64,000 bases of DNA, taken from assembly GCA_030015575.1 (NCBI GenBank), contig JASDDO010000016.1, positions 67,081,396 to 67,145,395 of the forward strand. The letters run 5' to 3'. The position numbers and the translations under genes were made by a program. The notes under the pieces are model-generated. The model was given only the letters and a program-made list of their open reading frames with translations. It was not told the DNA's origin and made no database searches. Shown piece by piece: positions 21,805 through 32,962 of this stretch (within the stretch, counting starts at the first letter, position 1; each line of letters begins with the position of its first letter). Source of the DNA: Agapanthus africanus. Lineage: Eukaryota; Streptophyta; Magnoliopsida; Asparagales; Amaryllidaceae.

Positions 21805-23914
21805 TGTTGGAGATAGTGCCCTCAGAGTCAATTATTGGATTACAGGCACATGATTGCAATGATTGAGGGAGGACCTATACCGGTAGGACAGTCTTACTCA
21901 AGATGATAGTATGTTATCTGGTTTATCTTTATCATCGTGTACTGCTTTAGGTGACATTACTGATCACTATTGCACGATTGATAGAGCCCCTAGGATTCTT
22001 GCTTGACTACCAGCAATATGAGGGCGATCATATACGTGGGAGCTGGGGTCTATAAGCACATCCTTAAAAGGTCCCTAGTCGTGGGAGTTTCGAGACAGGG
22101 CATCGATACTCCAGAGTAGACTAGTGTATACAGTCGAGACCACGACGAGGGGCGGTGGACGATCTCACAAGCCACTGGTGTCAGTTGGTTCACCTAAGAT
22201 GTATACAGGTGCTCATTGGGTTATGAGTACACCGGACAGGACTCGCCGGGAACCTGCTAGTTGGGATTATACCTGATGTCAGATAGCAGTTCCCTGGTGA
22301 CATGTGTACAGGTTAGTTCATCGACCTGAGATCGTCATTTGTCTCGTGTGAGTTCCCACTGTACTTTGATTACTACCCTACCACGCTTAAAGGAGACGTT
22401 CAAACAGGTTTTAGTTGGGTACAGTCCCGAGCCACATGGAGGCAGTGAGCGGATCTGCAGGGGTTCGTCTCTCCCGGTATTAGGGGTGAGGTCGCGCTGT
22501 GTCTAGGAGAGCCAGTACATGAAAGTCATTGGCTAAGACAGGAGATTTACTGGTAGGTATTCCAGTAGTATCCCAGGGTGTTCTGGGCTACACTCCGACA
22601 CGACTTGTACCGCTTTTGGAGGTCTGACTTTTACCAACCCCCTAGGCCCGCCATGCGATGCTCATAGACGAACGGACCGGACTGTACGGATATTGTCACT
22701 GACAGGCTCAGTAGGGTGCCAGGATGAGTTCGCTCATCGACGTCCCTTTTGGTCAATAGCTGGTAGCCCGTTACGTATGGCTAATACCTCTGACGTGCTA
22801 GTGGTTAAATCCACAGCCATAGTATTGATGAGTCTTTAGAGTCCCCCACAGACAGTTGCTCAAGTTTCGGGCGAAACGCTGTAGAGTCCGTATGGAGATA
22901 TGGTAGGGTTCGATCAGATACGTGCGGTATTGCACGTATCATGATCGGACGGATAATACTAGCGGGCTTTGGTTTAAGCCGGATCCTAGTATTGTACAGT
23001 GTAGATTTTATCTCTTTGCATTTGTATTCAGTGGGAATACAAATGCGGGTATGTATATACAGTCGCGGGGTTTTCCTGTAATTTATTACGGGATCAGTTT
23101 TCTGAAGTTGCTGGTTTGCATTCCGTTCCGGCCAGTTTTCCTTTGTTCCTTCACGACCGGACTTTCCGATGGAGGGGGTTATTTGCAGTTGTGCAAATTA
23201 CCTTTGTGGAGGAGGTCCTTTGTATAATTGAGGCTTCATTATGGTTCTACCATCATGAGATTCTTTTTGAGTCTCTTCCTTTGCATTTATGAGATGGCTT
23301 GTGAAAGGATTGGATTAGACCTTGGTGTGACCATTTTTCTTCTAATTATCATTCACTTCTTCTCTTGCATTGTGGTGGCTTTTCTTTTTTCTCCACCATG
23401 GTAAGGAGCCGGCCACTTCAAGGGAGAGGGGAGGTTTTCATTTTGGTATGAGGGAAATTTCTTCATCTCATTTTCTTGCCACCAAAATTCCTAAGCAAAG
23501 TTCCTTAGTTGTTTTCTCCACCTCCATATCCATGGCAACTTCACAACCCCTATGAGACAAAGCTACTATACTTAGTCTACAGCACTTCTTGGACACGTCG
23601 GCTCGCCAACTTCGTGCCCGAATTGCCTCGGTCCAGAGGTGGGAGCCCGTAAAAGAACCCGGCGATGTGGTGCCCGTTCCGACGAGGAGCTGAAGACCGA
23701 AGATTCCGCGAGGAGATCGGAGTGGAGGCCGAAGACCAAAGGACATGGATCGCTCGGTATAGCTTCTCTACTCTTATTCTAGTTTGCTAGAGTTAGGTTA
23801 ATGGCCCGATCCGGGGTTTTTAGTGCGCGTTGGTGCCGGTTTCTAGTTGTTAGAAAATTTTCGTTTCCGCATTTCGGCGTCGGATTGACGGCCGGGCGCC
23901 GCCGTGCACTTACA
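21805..23914 (+). repeat. Solo LTR G (2110 bp), B/D/E subfamily
   Basis: Starts TGTTGGAGATAGTGCCC and ends CCGTGCACTTACA, flanked on both sides by CCTTC. It matches the LTRs of B and E in order over its whole length. With a complete LTR, a duplication and no internal region, it is the product of recombination between two LTRs of one element. It sits in the pol of F. No gene inside. Confidence 0.9.
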
Positions 23915-23919
23915 CCTTC
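23915..23919. repeat. Target-site duplication of solo LTR G, right (CCTTC)
   Basis: Partner of 21800-21804. Confidence 0.9.
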
Positions 23920-24093
23920 CAGTTCTACAGAACTGACCTTGCCTCGATCTTGTCCGGATTTTTCTTTTAGACATAGGCCGGACAACCCCAAATCTTAACT
24001 TTCTTAAGAGATGGACTCTTCCCATACCATATCACATATGGAGTGGTAGGCACTGATTTGATTGGAACCCAATTCAATAGGTATGCAGCTTCT
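23920..24093 (-). pseudogene. pol: Integrase C-terminal fragment, element F
   Basis: On the minus strand it gives a text like RKLRFGVVRPMSKRK in one frame; the codons match the IWGCPAYVK region of A (3860-3895) and the upstream LNRVPTK region. Compared with A it then jumps to the acidic linker before RT, so about 100 bp was deleted before G inserted. It is cut off on the right at 24094. Confidence 0.75.
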
Positions 24094-25463
24094 TGTTCAT
24101 ATCATAATATTGCATTATTATATTCCCCATTCTTATTCATTTTACAAATAAACAGGTGCTTTTGACCCATGTCTGCTACACAGTTGTAGGTTACAGGTTC
24201 TCGGAACAAAAAAAGTGAGATTGGCGAAAAGACGTTACAAAAGTGAGACTACGACCGATAAATGGAAGAATCTTGATCAAGCCTACAGTTTGAAGTCTAA
24301 ATGAAAATCATTGAACAAGTTCACAAGTACAAAAGCAGCGCAAGGTTCAAGACTTCGACACGAAGCAAGCGGTAAAGTCCATGACATTACTCACTGTGGA
24401 AATCTGGAAGAGAACCAGAAGATATTCTGAAGAATAAAGTGAAGAAAACAGATGTTAAAAGAAACCTGAAGCAACAGAAGAAAATTTAGCCAGCAAGCTC
24501 ACTTTATGGCCGCGGAACCGCGGCCAAACCAAGTTCTTGGCCGCGGATCTGCGGCCGTGTGTCGCACGTGCGTAGCGCGTGTCAGTGGTGTCGGTGTGAT
24601 GGTGCATTTATTAGGTTTTTCTTGGTGTAAAATTGTAATTGCAGATGTGAGTCAATTGTAACCCTAGGGTTTCTATGTTCTACAAATAGAAACCCTAAAA
24701 AACTCTTTTAGGTTATGCCTCTTCTTATGTCTCTTTTTATTTCATCTATTCAGAATTTAATTCCTGTGTAAATGTTTGGAGAGAGCCATCAATAAAGTAA
24801 GTAATTTTATTTCATTGCCCTAGTTAATTTTTATTCTTCCTTAGTATAATTTTATTATCTGCCCTAGTTAGATAGTTAGAAATGTTTTTCAATTCCCTAA
24901 CGAGTGAGTAGTCTCCTTACTTGTTAGGGTTAGATTTGGGGAATGCTTGAGAGATGAAAATCTCTCACCCCTTTCTTGCCCATCACATATAATTAATAGG
25001 ACTCCATGCATACATACATACACCATTCCCTATGGCACCTTACCCCATGAGGTAACGGTGATACCGTAGTATAAACGACCGGTTGCGTATGTTTTCCATG
25101 GAGGTTAGAGTAAGAATTAAGAAAAGAATGACTAGAACCTAGAGGAAGAAACATCGTTTCTTCCCGATGGTAGTAATCCCCTTTATTAATTGTTACCATA
25201 ACACCTAAAGAGATCTAAATTAGGGCATTGAAAGCGGTGAGAAAATCTTAAATTTCCAAAATTAACCTAAACCTAACCCTATCAAGATTCTAGTCTTAGT
25301 ATAAATCAGTTTAGTTTTTAGCGATAATCCATTCACACCGTTTGGAATTAACTCGTTAGACCAAATTAGGAAATGCACAACATCCCTGTGGACCGACCCG
25401 TACTCACCGGATAGCTACCAAGCGACGCCGTTCTTGATTGCGGTTATAAATATTCTTTGATCA
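24094..25463 (+). repeat. Athila/Tat-type LTR, left copy (1370 bp)
   Basis: Forward LTR ending in ATTCTTTGATCA and followed 6 nt later by an Athila/Tat-type primer site. It carries two near-palindromes, GGCCGCGGAACCGCGGCC (24508-24525) and GGCCGCGGATCTGCGGCC (24539-24556). Contains no gene. Confidence 0.75.
24508..24556. repeat. GC-rich palindrome pair in left LTR
   Basis: Two 18-bp near-palindromes 13 nt apart that can also pair with each other. The same core occurs in the copia leaders of D and E. Confidence 0.7.
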
Positions 25464-26531
25464 ATCAAATGGCGCCGTTGCCGAGGAAAAGTTCAATTTT
25501 GGCCATATTTGACTTAAGTTTGACATGACGGTTAACTAGCTAGGAACAACTAGATCCTAGACTTAGTAAATTAAAAACCCTAAAAATAACCTTTCTTAAA
25601 ATTTAACGGTAGAAAGTATATGTCTTTATAGTTTATTTAGAAATAGGCAAATTTCGAGTTGACTTCTTGAGCTAAGTTAAAACAAGGGAAAAGTATTGAT
25701 ATTTTTATTAAAGTATAAGTTTGAAAAATAATTCCTAAGCTTAAGTCTAAATTCTGAAAATATATACCTTACAAATTGCACAAACACGAACCTTGAAACT
25801 TTGAATAGTAGAAGAGACCTTGAAATGCTCTTGTCTAAAGTCCTTAGTATGAAGGAAAATAAAATAAAAATACAAGTGTGAATAAAGAGATAAAAAAATG
25901 AACACTGGTTTTTGTAATTACTTAAGGATGCAAAAATAGAAAAATATTTAGCGAGGGTGCTTTATCACCTAGTGCCTTAGACCAACTGATTTGGGAGTCA
26001 CTGCTAAAGCCTTAGGTGTTACGAAACTAGGAATTACGCCTTAATGTGCAAATACATTTTATAATCGGTCGTTGGTACCTCAAGAAGTATTAACGGTCGC
26101 ATGAAGAATGTGTGAGCAATTTCATCTAAAAATTCACCAATTGAAAAGTACTTTGGACGATGGACAAGAGTGTAGTAGCTTGATTTGAATTTCCAAATGT
26201 AGGGGTGATATATACACACACGTACGGGTATGTGATTGGGGTTTAGATAAGAGATAGGAATGAAAAATATGACTTATATCTTTAGTAGAGATGATAAAAT
26301 TCCTAAGTTGAGATAGAACCCTAGAAGGAAAACTTAAAAGATGCCAAAAGCTAAGTAAATTCACAATAATATATATAATCTTAAGTTAAATGATAAGGAA
26401 GCGTGAAAAATACTAGTTGATAATTTCTGAGTCGAAGATAATAGAATTCCTAGTTGGAAAACCTAATTAGAGAATAAAATTCAATAGGCCGAATTGATTG
26501 GATTTTGTGGGTAGTATCCGCTCTTTTAATT
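25464..26531 (+). other. Core between inverted LTRs
   Basis: Starts with ATCAAA and then TGGCGCCGTTGCCGAGGA (25470-25487), the primer site form typical of plant Athila/Tat Ty3 elements. The remaining roughly 1.04 kb is AT-rich with no domain or long frame. I recognise nothing else in it. Confidence 0.65.
25470..25487 (+). promoter_or_regulatory. Athila/Tat-type primer-binding site
   Basis: TGGCGCCGTTGCCGAGGA, one base off the common TGGCGCCGTTGCCGGGGA. There is no counterpart at the inner end of the right LTR copy. Confidence 0.75.
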
Positions 26532-27914
26532 TGTTCAAAGAATATTTATAACCGCAATCAAGAACGGCGTCGCTTGGTAGCTAGCCGGTGAGTACGGGTC
26601 GGTCTACAGGGATTTTGTGTATTTTCTAATTGTTCTAACGAGTTAATTCCGATTGTTGTCGGATTGATTAAATCAAAAACTAAGTTGATCCGGACTAAAA
26701 TCTTGCTAGGGTTAGATTTAGGTTAAGTTTGGAAAGTCAATATTCCTCACCGCTTTCTATGCCCTATTTAAGATCTATGAGGTGTTATGGTAATAATTAA
26801 TAAAGTGGATTAGTACCATCGGGAAGAAACGATGTTTCTTCCTCTAGGTTCTTGTCCTTCCTTTCTTAATTCTTACCCTAACCTCCATGGAAAACATACG
26901 CAACCGGTCCTTTATACTACGGTATCACCGCTACCTAGTGGGATAGGGTGTCGTAGGGAGCGGTGTGTACATGTATGCATGGAGTCCTATAAAAACGTAT
27001 GATGGGCAAGAAAGGGGTGAGAGATCTTCATCTCTCAAGCCTTCCCCAAATCTAAGCCTAACAAGCGAGGAGACTACTCACTCATTAGGGAATTGAAAAA
27101 CATTTTCTAAACTATCTAACTAGGGCAGAGAATAAAATTTAACTAGGGCAGATAATAAAATTCTATACTAGGGCAGCAAAGAAATTACCTAGGGCATGGA
27201 AATAAAAAAAACTACTTACTTTATTTGATGCTCTCTTCATACATTGCAGAAATTTACAGATCTGAATTTTGATAAAATGAAATGAGGCACAAGAAGAGGC
27301 ATAACCTAAAAGAGTTTTTAGGGTTTCTATTTATAGAACATAGAAACCCTAGGGTTACAATCGACTCACATCTGCAATTATAATTTTACCCCAAGAAAAA
27401 ACTAATAAATGCACCGACACCACCGACACGCGCCACGCACGTGTGACACACGGCCACGGATCCGCGGCCAAGAGCTTGGTTTGGCCGCGGTTCCGCGGCC
27501 ATAAAGTGAGCTTGCTGGCTGAAGTTTCTTCTGTTGCTTCAGGTTTCTTTTAACATCTGTTTTCTTCACTTTGTTCTTCAGAATATCTTCTGGTTCTCTT
27601 CCAGATTTCCACAGTGAGTAATGTCATGGACTTTACTGCTTGCTTCGTGTCGAAGTCTTGAACTTTGCGCTGCCTTTGTACTTGTGAACTTGTTCAATGA
27701 TCTTCATTTAGCCTTCAAACTGTAGGCTTGATCAAGATTCTTCCATTTATCGGTCGTAGTCTAACTTTTGTAACGTCTTTTTGTCAATTTCACTGTTTTT
27801 GTTCCGAGAACCTGTAACCTGCAACTATGTAGCAGACATGGGTCAAAAGCACCTGTTTTTTTGTAAAATGAATAAGAATGGGGAATATAATAATGCAATA
27901 TTATGATATGAACA
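26532..27914 (-). repeat. Athila/Tat-type LTR, right inverted copy (1383 bp)
   Basis: Reverse complement of 24094-25463 with moderate divergence. The palindromes are at 27452-27469 (GGCCACGGATCCGCGGCC) and 27483-27500 (GGCCGCGGTTCCGCGGCC). The next bases outside are copia C leader. Confidence 0.75.
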
Positions 27915-29053
27915 TTCATCTGTGATCTGGAATGACTATCATTGCGTCTGACGAATGTATATATCTATATATGATATCTAGTAGACGTTGCTTATGTTTT
28001 GCATCGGCGCTAGTCCAGCCCCCGCTCTGTCGTTAGTTAAGTAACCTAACGGGTGATGACGAGGCCCCGTGGCGAATGCGAATGGCATAAGCGTACGTTA
28101 TATTTTCGTTGTTTTCTGCAATAGTAGGATTAATTGATGGGACGCATTATATTAATGCAAAGAAAACAAACCAAAGTTAAATCATTGGTACAATTTCAAA
28201 ACCACTCGGTTTTTTTCAAAACAGCAAAACTTTTAAATGCGGAGCTTAAACCACTCCTTTTAAAAGCTATCACGTTCCTTCGATTATATCACGTTCACTA
28301 CGTTCACGGTTTCGCCAAAACCATTCGTACCCCTCCGTCATTTCGTATGGATAGTCAATAGTATTCAAGCTATGTTTGTTGGCCAAAGTCAAGGTATAGT
28401 GATTGGTAGCTGTTGGATATTCATATGAAGTATAGATAGATGCGTTGGTTTGGAACAGTCGTACTGCTTTGTTGGCCAAAATCAAGGGTAGGTACGGGTG
28501 GGTTCAAATTAACCTGGAAAATGACGGGTGGAACTTCACATGTGACTTATGATTTGTTGGCCAAAGTTAAGGTCATAAGAGCATGGGGCAAAAATCCACA
28601 TCGGGAGTTTCTAAAGAAACTGAAACTTGCTAGTATTGCATACCATTTGGAGTGTGATGATTTTGGTAGGATTCCTTTAGCTTTATCACACGATGATATT
28701 TGGATCCCGATCCTACTGTGAGTATATGCTACTCCTCGGGATATTTTTCACTTAACGATCAATGCTATAAACCAAGTAGGTGACTAGAAAGGTGTTAGCG
28801 GGGCTACGCCCACAGGAAAAAGAGGTTATTTAATTAAGGAACTTCGCGAAAGCGTCGTAAAACCTCCCTCGAAGTACCGACACTGGCCTGGCTTAAGCAA
28901 GTATTGTACGGTGAGATCAATCCCGACTAGTTCTTCTTTTATGGTTTGAGAAAGGATTCGAGAAACAGTGGGAGCCATCCTGTTTAGACAAACTAAAAAC
29001 CACTATAAACTTGCAAGAGCATCATGCTAAAGTGTTTCTTCTCTTTCTCCTAA
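27915..29053 (+). other. Partial leader of element C
   Basis: Homologous to 780-1896 of A. It contains the CGTTAG/CTAACG hairpin (28031-28051) and three consecutive hairpins (28370-28579). No gene. The left end coincides exactly with the end of the inverted LTR. Confidence 0.75.
28370..28579 (+). promoter_or_regulatory. Three-hairpin array in leader (element C)
   Basis: 28370-28399 (CTATG/TATAG with one G-T pair), 28460-28496 (CGTAC/GTACG) and 28546-28579 (CTTATGA/TCATAAG). All three loops read GTTGGCCAAA then ATCAAGG, GTCAAGG or GTTAAGG, so the element-specific middle CCAAA is shared by all three. Confidence 0.6.
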
Positions 29054-29680
29054 TTGCAACAACCAAAGATCAAGACGGGCCTTAAGTTTCTATTAGATAA
29101 AAATATATTGACAGGGCCAAACTATAATGATTGGTTCAGGAATGTCAAAATGTCAATCACTTATGACAAATTGGGGTATCTCCTTACCACTAAGGCCCCG
29201 CAGTCCCAGGTCCAGAATCCAGTGCCGCGGATAGGGAAATCCGTAAGACCTGGGAGATTGACTGCGCGAAGGCCAAGTGCCTTGTGCTTGCCTCTATGGA
29301 CAATGAACATCAGAGGAGGCATGAGAATATGGACCTTGAAACCATATTTCTCCATACTAAGGAACTATATGGAGAGCAATCCCGTAGCGCCAGATACGAA
29401 ACCTCGAAAAAGCTATTTCAAGCGAGGTTGGCGTCAGATCATCTGTAGGGGAACATGTCCTGAAGATTATTAGCTACATTGAGGAGCTCGCGGACCTCGG
29501 GACCACGTTAGAGAATGAGTTGTACACTGACTTGATTCTCCAGTCCCTTCCTTCCACCTACGCCCAGTTTATCCTGAATTTCAATATGTAAAGAAAAGAA
29601 GTTGAATATCCGGAACTCCTCAACATGTTGAGGAGTGCAGAGAGCACCATGAAGAAAGTCAGGGAAACACCCGCTTTGTT
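29054..29680 (+). pseudogene. gag: Gag N-terminal part, element C (cut by element B)
   Basis: Matches the Gag of A: IKTGLKFLLDKNILTGPNYN at the start, then after a frameshift near 29215 HTKELYGEQSR (about 29355) and LLNMLRSAESTMKK (about 29625). In-frame stops occur near 29445 and 29589. There is no ATG in register at the start; the matching codon reads ATC. The text continues at 39934 after element B, giving an unbroken match across the insertion site. Confidence 0.8.
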
Positions 29681-29685
29681 TGTTG
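29681..29685. repeat. Target-site duplication of element B, left (TGTTG)
   Basis: Repeated at 39929-39933. Confidence 0.9.
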
Positions 29686-31961
29686 TGTTGGAGATAGTGC
29701 CCTCAGAGTCAATTATTGGATCACAGGCACGTGATTGCAATGATTGAGGGAGGACCTATCCCGGGACGACAGTCTTACTCGAGATGATAGTTTGCTATCT
29801 GGTTTACCTTTATCATCGTGTACTGCTTTAGGCGACCTGACATGTCGCTATTGCACGTTGATAGAGCCCTTAGGATTCTTGCTTGACTGCCAGCAATATG
29901 AGGGCGATCATATAAGTGAGAGCTGGAGTCTATAAGCACATCCTTAAAAGGTCCCTAGTCGTAGGAGTCTCGAGACAGGGCATCGATTCTCCAGAGTAGA
30001 CTAGTGTATACAGTCGAGACCCCGACGAGGGGCGGTGGCCGGTCTCACAAGCCACTGGTGTCAGTTGGTTCACCTAAGATGTATACAGGTGCTCATTGGG
30101 TTATGAGTACACCGGACAGGACTCGCCGGGAACATGCTAGTTGGTCTTATACCTGACGTCAGATAGCAGTTCCCAGGTGACATGTGTACAGGTTAGTTCA
30201 TCGACCTGGGGATCGTCATTTGTCTCGTGTGAGTTCCCACTGTACTTTGATTACTACCCTACCACGGCTCAAAGGAGGCGTGCAAACAGGTTTTAGTTGG
30301 GTACAGTCCCGAGCCACATGGAGGCAGTGAGCGGATCTTCGGGGGTTTCGTCTCTCCCGGTATTGGGGGTGAGGTCGCGCTGTGTCTAGGAGAGCCATTA
30401 CACAAAGACCTTGGCCAAGGCAGGAGATTTACTGGTAGGTATTCCAGTAGTATCTCAGGGTGTTCTGGGCTACACTCCGACACGACTTGTACCGCTTTTG
30501 GGGGTCTGACTTTTACCAACCCCCTAGGCCCGCCATGCGATGCTCATAGACGAACGGACCGGACTGTACGGATATTGTCACTGACAGGCTCAGTTGGGTG
30601 TCGGGGTGAGCTTCCTCATCGACGTCCCTTTTAGTCAATAGCTGGTGGCCCGTCACGTATTGGCTTATACCTCTGACGTGCTAGTGGTTAAATCCACAGC
30701 CATAGTATTGACGAGTCTTTAGAGTCCACCACACTTTCAGTTACTCAAGCTTTCGGGCGAAACGCTGTAGAGGCCGTATGGAGATATGGCAGGGTCCGAT
30801 CAGATACGTGCGGTATTGCACGGATCAGGATCGGACAGTTTTGTACTAGTAGCCGTATAGTTATATGGCAAGGTTCGATCAGATACGTGCGGTATTGCAC
30901 GAATTAGGATCGAACGGTTTTTACTAGCCGGCTTTGGTTTAAGCCGATCCTAGTATAGTACAGTGTAGATATTGTCTCATTGCATTTGTATCCGGACGGA
31001 ATACAAATGCAGGTGTGTATGCACAGTGTGGGGTTTTCCTGTAATTTATTACGGGACCAGTTTTCTAGAGTTGCCATTTTGCTTTCCGTTCCGGCCGGTT
31101 TTCCTTTGTTCTTTCCCGGCCGGACTTTTCTGATGGAGGGGGTAATTTGCAGTTTTGCAAATTACACTTTGTGGAGGATTTATTTGCATAAGGATTAATT
31201 ATGAAAGCATCTTTTCTTTTTCCTTCATAATGGTTAGCATCTTTGCTTTATGAGATTTGAAATGGATTTGAGGTTGATGGAGAGTTTAGTGATGATTATG
31301 TTTAGGATATAGTCACCTTTCTACTTTTCCTACACTCACCTTCCTTCTATGTTTATGCTATCATATTCATTCCTCCACCCTCTTGCTCTCACTTGATGAA
31401 ATGGTTGGAAAAAGAAAGAGAGAAAAAGAAAGAGAGAAAAAGAAAGAGAAGAAGAAGGAGAGAGCTTCATCTTCATCTTTGAGAGAGTATATCATTCTTC
31501 ATCTCATTCCATTGCTAGAAAATTGAAAGCACCAATTTTCTATACACCATTCCTCCATCATCCACAAATGGCAACCAAACCCCAAAAGAGAGAGACTACG
31601 ATTCTACACTATATTCCTACAGCAAATCTTGAGCATGTCGAGTTGCCGGCTTCATGCTCGAGTTGCCTCAGTATCGAGGTGGGAGCCCGTAAAAGTACCC
31701 GGCTTCGTGGTGCCCTTTCCGACGAGGAGGAGACGGACGGAGATCCCGCGAGGAGATCGGAGTGGAGATGAAGACCGGAGGACTTGGATCGTCGGTATAT
31801 CTCTAACCTATCTTGTTAGTTAGCTAGACTAGTTTAATGGTAACGATCCGGGGTTTAGTGCGCGGTGGTGCCGGTTTGCTAAGTCCGCAAATTTTAAAGT
31901 TTATCACCGTTTCCGCGTTTGGCCGTCGGGTTGACGGCCGGGGCGCCGCCGTGCACTTACA
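29686..31961 (+). repeat. 5' LTR of element B (2276 bp)
   Basis: From TGTTGGAGATAGTGCCC to CCGTGCACTTACA. It contains an AG-rich GAAAGAGAGAAA microsatellite at about 31408-31465 and an internal doubled CCGTAT..ATGG..CGATCAGATACGTGC segment (about 30775-30915). Small frames inside also occur in the 3' LTR and are not genes. Confidence 0.95.
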
Positions 31962-31962
31962 G

Positions 31963-31974
31963 TGGTATCAGAGC
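31963..31974 (+). promoter_or_regulatory. Primer-binding site, element B
   Basis: TGGTATCAGAGC, a perfect initiator-Met tRNA motif, one nt after the LTR. Confidence 0.9.
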
Positions 31975-32168
31975 CTCGCCATTAACATAGTCTAGTTTTG
32001 TGTGATGTGTTTTACGTTTCCGATCGAACAAAATCCCGAAAACACGTATTTCAGTTCACATCAGTTTCTGTTGAAATATTTTGTTCTCGAAAAATTTTTC
32101 TGGTTGTCTCAGAGTGATGTGCAGGGAAATAGAAGCATACTGTAAAAATTTGGCACCATGATCTCACT

Positions 32169-32225
32169 ATTCCGCCGCGGAAGCGCCGCGAAACCCCACC
32201 TCGTGCGGCGCTTCCGCCGCGGAAT
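32169..32225 (+). promoter_or_regulatory. GC-rich hairpin near primer site (element B)
   Basis: Arms 32169-32189 and 32205-32225 pair at 20 of 21 positions with a 15-nt loop. The arm core (CCGCCGCGGAAGCGCCGC) differs from that of E and D (CCGCGGAAmCGCGGCC), yet pairing is kept in each. Confidence 0.75.
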
Positions 32226-32412
32226 TTACTGTTCACCCCCCCAAATTTTTCCAGTATGTTCCTGAGTTGAAAATGTGGTTTCTGGAATATTAAAATTGGG
32301 CCAATTATTTCTGTGAGTGCTACAGTTTTTGTAATGGGGCCCACTTGTTAATTTTTGATCGATCGGAAAATATTAAACACATTTTTCACAGTATTTACAT
32401 TATATCTGCGAC

Positions 32413-32490
32413 CGTGAATGTCACTCGATCGGTAAGTCCAGTCTAACTGCTATAGCCCGGTTAGACGGATTTGCGAACGTGACTTTCACG
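32413..32490 (+). promoter_or_regulatory. Leader double stem with CTATA loop (element B)
   Basis: Outer CGTGAATGTCAC (32413-32424) pairs with GTGACTTTCACG (32479-32490), one mismatch. The inner stem of AAGTCC and GTCTAAC pairs with GTTAGAC and GGATTT (32434-32472) around TGCTATAGCCCG. Confidence 0.7.
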
Positions 32491-32708
32491 TTGATGTTCT
32501 ATGTTTATGCTGTGTTGTTGCGGATCGGTCGTGGGGGATAGCCTGGATGCAATGCTAGTACAGTGTTGTTGTATTATGTACATTTGATATTGCGGGGCGA
32601 GCGTCCGACATGTGGACTGCCGTCACTGCCTGATTGTATTATTCTTTTGGGGCACGACCTGGTTGCGGTCGATGTACCCGGTGTATGTATATTTTATTTT
32701 CTGTACTA

Positions 32709-32962
32709 GGATTACCCCGCGGTGGGGTGCACGGATAGCCGGGTTCTAGAGGGCAACAAGCCCGCATCTCATGGCATTGGGACGGAGGGGGCTTCACTCT
32801 AGGATTGGCGGGCTATTCGCCGCACTCGTAGGGGGTACAGGTTGACCCAGGAGGGGTGCCCAAGTTGCCGGATTCCGTGGAGTGCTGGGTGGTCCATTCA
32901 CGGAGCTGAAGGGGGCTGCCTCGCTTCAGGTTTTGGCGGGTGACTTGCCGCGCCCGTAGGGG
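32709..32962 (+). repeat. Diverged tandem duplication, unit about 130 bp
   Basis: Unit one from GGATTACCCCGCGG, unit two from about 32839 (GGTTGACCCAGGAGG); both end in GCCGC..CTCGTAGGGG-like text. E (about 49200-49455) and D (reversed, about 62350-62605) share it; A has one unit only. Confidence 0.65.

Larger units (their letters stand above)
18606..24093 (-). mobile_element. Copia element F, reversed and truncated, interrupted by solo LTR
   Basis: Reading the minus strand: an integrase C-terminal scrap (24093-23920), linker and RT (21804-20970), decayed RNase H, polypurine tract, then 3' LTR from 20356 leftward. Gag, protease, most of integrase and the 5' LTR are missing; the element stops abruptly at the inverted-LTR structure at 24094. 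Same subfamily as A and C by LTR start and RT sequence. Confidence 0.8.
24094..27914. mobile_element. Inverted pair of Athila/Tat-type LTRs with 1.07 kb core
   Basis: 24094-25463 and 26532-27914 are inverted copies of one LTR; on each, the outer end starts TGTTCATATCATAAT and the inner end is CTTTGATCA or CTTTGAACA. Only the left copy is followed by a primer site. The flanks CTTCT (left) and TTCAT (right) do not match, and the neighbours are different elements (F reversed, C forward). It is not a standard LTR element, and no transposase-like frame is present. It could be a rearrangement product or a folded-back composite. Confidence 0.75.

Noticed and set aside
24094..27914. Foldback or DNA transposon with 1.4-kb terminal inverted repeats
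   Set aside because: The repeats have LTR-type ends and one is followed by an Athila/Tat primer site; no transposase and no target duplication.
30775..30915. CRISPR-like short repeat in LTR of B
   Set aside because: Only two diverged copies of CGATCAGATACGTGCGG-type text, inside plant LTRs.
32434..32472. tRNA-like or snRNA-like gene in the leader hairpin region
   Set aside because: There is no acceptor stem, anticodon arm or box A/B set; the fold is a simple nested stem.
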